Assembly: GCA_022573065.1 (NCBI GenBank)
Contig: JACZUQ010000008.1
Span: 6,126-12,657, forward strand
DNA length: 6,532 bases
DNA from: Nitrososphaerota archaeon
GTDB lineage: Archaea > Thermoproteota > Nitrososphaeria > Nitrososphaerales > Nitrosopumilaceae
Direction: 5' to 3'
This document shows positions 5,014 to 6,532 of the stretch, in pieces; the first letter of the stretch is position 1, and every line of letters begins with the position of its first letter. Below the pieces are notes generated by a model. That model was not told the origin of the DNA. It worked only from the letters and a program-made list of their open reading frames with translations, and did no database searches. Made by a program: the position numbers and the translations under genes.

Positions 5014-5825
5014 TGAAGATTCAAACTTTAACGACTACTGGAACAAAAGAAACTGAAATTGAATTACCCTTAGTTTTTTCTACCCCATTTAGGAAAGATC
5101 TTATTCACAAAGCAGTAATACATCTTACAACTAATAAATTTCAAAAACAAGGGCGACATCCAACTGCAGGAGAAGATGTTGTAGCTGATTCAAATAATCC
5201 GCCAACTGGTCAAGGCAGAGCAAGAATTGCCCGTATGAGAGGAGGAGGCGGAGGACGACAAGGCGAAGCAGGAGAGGTTGCGTCAATTCGAGGCGGAAGA
5301 CAAGCTCATGCTCCTACTTCAGAAAAAGTTATTGTAAAAAAACTAAATAAAAAAGAAAACAAACTTGCACTGTGTTCAGCTATTGCAGCCACTTCGTCAA
5401 AGAAAATCATCGAGTCTCGTGGTCATATCTTAGAAAAAATCGATTCCTTTCCTATAATAGTTTCAGATGATATTGAAAAAGTCTCAAAAGCTAGAGATAT
5501 GAAAAAAATCCTTGGAGCACTTCATCTAACTCCAGACATTGAAAGATTGCTATCTAGAAAAGCTAGAAGTGGAAAATCTGCATTAAGGGGACGTGGGATA
5601 AAAACTGGAAGAAGCGTTTTATTTGTAACAAAGGATGATGCTAAACTTTCAAAAGCGTGTGGTTCATTTCGAGGAGTTGAAGTCTGTTCTGTGAAGAATC
5701 TCAGTGTTTTGGATTTAGCACCAGGAGCAGTTCCAATTAGATTAACAGTTTATTCAAAAAGTGCAATTGAGGAAATTTCTAAAATTAAATCCACACATCT
5801 TGAATTAATGGTGAAATTAAAATGA
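5013..5825 (+). CDS. rpl4: 50S ribosomal protein uL4 (L4, archaeal type)
   Basis: uL4 binds 23S rRNA, and its long loop lines the nascent-peptide exit tunnel. The 270-residue product is the usual archaeal size. The Gly/Arg-rich tunnel loop runs from about 66 to 100 (GQGRARIARMRGGGGGR, then SIRGGRQAHAPTSEK). Its five-glycine run is unusually simple. LRGRGIKTGRSVLFV (191-205) and VKNLSVLDLAPGAVPIRL (227-244) are the conserved C-terminal blocks. The start codon overlaps the rpl3 stop by one base and is preceded by a strong Shine-Dalgarno site. The stop overlaps the rpl23 start (ATGA). The overlaps suggest translational coupling, which fits equal production of ribosomal proteins. Confidence 0.98.
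   Translation: MKIQTLTTTGTKETEIELPLVFSTPFRKDLIHKAVIHLTTNKFQKQGRHPTAGEDVVADSNNPPTGQGRARIARMRGGGGGRQGEAGEVASIRGGRQAHAPTSEKVIVKKLNKKENKLALCSAIAATSSKKIIESRGHILEKIDSFPIIVSDDIEKVSKARDMKKILGALHLTPDIERLLSRKARSGKSALRGRGIKTGRSVLFVTKDDAKLSKACGSFRGVEVCSVKNLSVLDLAPGAVPIRLTVYSKSAIEEISKIKSTHLELMVKLK
5810..5814 (+). promoter_or_regulatory. Shine-Dalgarno site of rpl23
   Basis: GGTGA ends seven bases before the rpl23 ATG, within the last codons of rpl4. It is one base from the core GGAGG pattern but well spaced. It probably acts together with coupling through the ATGA overlap. Confidence 0.55.
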
Positions 5826-6088
5826 ATTTAGACGAGGCCACAAAAATTATTTTACGACCTTACATTACAGAAAAAACATTTGCTATGGTAGAAAAAGAAC
5901 AAAGAATTTGTTTCATTGTAGATGATAATGCCAAGAAACCAAAAATTGCCCAAGCGATAAAGATCCTATACGATGAAAAAGTACTTCGTGTAAATACCGC
6001 TAGAACAATTTATGGGAAAAAGGCTTTTGTAAAATTTGAAACCCCAGATAAGGCGCGAGATTTAGCAACAAAGATAGGAATGCTATAA
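5822..6088 (+). CDS. rpl23: 50S ribosomal protein uL23 (L23)
   Basis: uL23 lies at the mouth of the exit tunnel and contacts 23S rRNA. In all domains it helps dock the signal recognition particle and the translocon. The 88-residue product has the length of archaeal L23. It shows the N-terminal LRPYITEKTF (11-20), the central FIVDDNAKKPKIAQAIK (31-47) and VNTARTIYGKKAFVKF (57-72). These are the usual order of the family: a helix, the conserved AKKP turn and the rRNA-binding loop. Its ATG overlaps the rpl4 stop by four bases. It is followed by only 44 bases before rps19, where rpl2 would normally be found. Confidence 0.97.
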   Translation: MNLDEATKIILRPYITEKTFAMVEKEQRICFIVDDNAKKPKIAQAIKILYDEKVLRVNTARTIYGKKAFVKFETPDKARDLATKIGML

Positions 6089-6120
6089 TATGGTTCTAAA
6101 ATCCTCCCTATTTACAATCA

Positions 6121-6125
6121 AGGAG
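6121..6125 (+). promoter_or_regulatory. Shine-Dalgarno site of rps19
   Basis: AGGAG ends seven bases before the ATG at 6133, a good archaeal ribosome binding site. CTCC at 6104-6107 could pair with GGAG at 6122-6125. Four pairs around a 14-base loop is too weak to claim a regulatory switch. Confidence 0.7.
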
Positions 6126-6132
6126 AAAGATA

Positions 6133-6528
6133 ATGGCTAAAAAATTCGATTATCACGGAATTAATTTACAGGAATTGGAGAAACTGTCCATGGAGAAACT
6201 TTTTCAGATGTTTCCATCTAGAGCTAGAAGATCTCTTACTCGCGGAATTAATGAGAGTAAAAGAAAATTAATTGAAGAGATAAAATCCGCAAAGGCAGGT
6301 AATCTAAAGAACCCAATTAGAACTCACCTAAGAGATTTGATAATTCTTCCTTACATGGTTGGTGTCCAAGTAAATGTATACTCGGGAAAAGAATTTACTC
6401 CTGTTACTATTTCTCCACAAATGATTAACCATTATCTTGGCGAATTCGTTATTACAAACAAAAGAGTCTCGCATGGTGCTCCTGGAGTAGGTGCATCCAG
6501 ATCAAGTCTATACGTCCCATTGAAGTGA
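6133..6528 (+). CDS. rps19: 30S ribosomal protein uS19 (S19, archaeal type)
   Basis: uS19 sits in the head of the small subunit with uS13, near the A-site tRNA. The 131-residue product is the long archaeal/eukaryotic form, with an N-terminal helical extension (about 10-55, including PSRARRSLTRG) absent from bacteria. RTHLRDLIILPYMVGVQV (63-80) and VYSGKEFTPVTI (82-93) form the core. INHYLGEF (98-105) and VSHGAPGVGASRSS (112-125) carry the S19 family signature, with HGAPG in the archaeal form. The ATG at 6133 follows a good Shine-Dalgarno site. The order in other archaea predicts rpl22 next. GTG at 6525-6527 overlaps the stop (GTGA) and could be its start, but only eight bases remain to the window edge, so this cannot be tested here. 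Confidence 0.97.
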   Translation: MAKKFDYHGINLQELEKLSMEKLFQMFPSRARRSLTRGINESKRKLIEEIKSAKAGNLKNPIRTHLRDLIILPYMVGVQVNVYSGKEFTPVTISPQMINHYLGEFVITNKRVSHGAPGVGASRSSLYVPLK

Positions 6529-6532
6529 TTGG

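Noticed and set aside
1..6532. Mobile element, CRISPR array or horizontally acquired island
   Set aside because: No transposase, integrase, direct-repeat array or terminal repeats were seen. Gene content is housekeeping and composition looks even across the window.

Overview
The window looks like a stretch of the chromosome of an ammonia-oxidising thaumarchaeon (Nitrososphaerota), probably close to Nitrosopumilus. This rests on the very AT-rich composition, archaeal-type ribosomal proteins, an archaeal 20S proteasome alpha subunit, a DUF371-type archaeal protein, and an RNA methyltransferase of the MTH1 type next to rpl3. Leaderless-looking genes with an AT-rich box about 25-30 bases before a TTG, GTG or ATG start also fit. 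The genus-level placement is an inference. No mobile element, CRISPR array, tRNA or rRNA was seen.

Left part (1-1234): the last 22 codons of an unidentified gene, then purC (SAICAR synthase, purine synthesis), then about 290 bases without a gene. That gap holds a nested hairpin shortly after purC, an AT-only dyad, and a 78-base, almost GC-free block of inverted repeats that includes a perfect 18-bp palindrome.

Middle (1235-3943): a winged-helix (ArsR-like) regulator converges on, and overlaps by 8 bases, a DUF371-family gene on the minus strand. The DUF371 gene is divergent from psmA (proteasome alpha), with only 52 bases between their start codons and one symmetric AT box roughly midway. 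A SPOUT-fold RNA methyltransferase of the DUF171 family follows psmA. Next is a 36-codon single-membrane-span gene with its own well-placed promoter box.

Right part (3944-6532): a strong TATA element precedes the start of the S10-type ribosomal protein operon: rpl3 (uL3), rpl4 (uL4), rpl23 (uL23), rps19 (uS19). The genes overlap or are tightly spaced, and the internal ones have Shine-Dalgarno sites. The usual archaeal order places rpl2 (uL2) between rpl23 and rps19. Here only 44 bases separate them, so rpl2 is absent from its usual place.

Functionally, the window joins purine synthesis, protein degradation, probable rRNA modification and large/small-subunit ribosomal proteins. The psmA, methyltransferase and rpl3 stretch is housekeeping with partly conserved archaeal synteny. 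The less understood parts are the regulator with its AT-rich upstream block, the hairpin after purC, the DUF371 gene and the small membrane protein.
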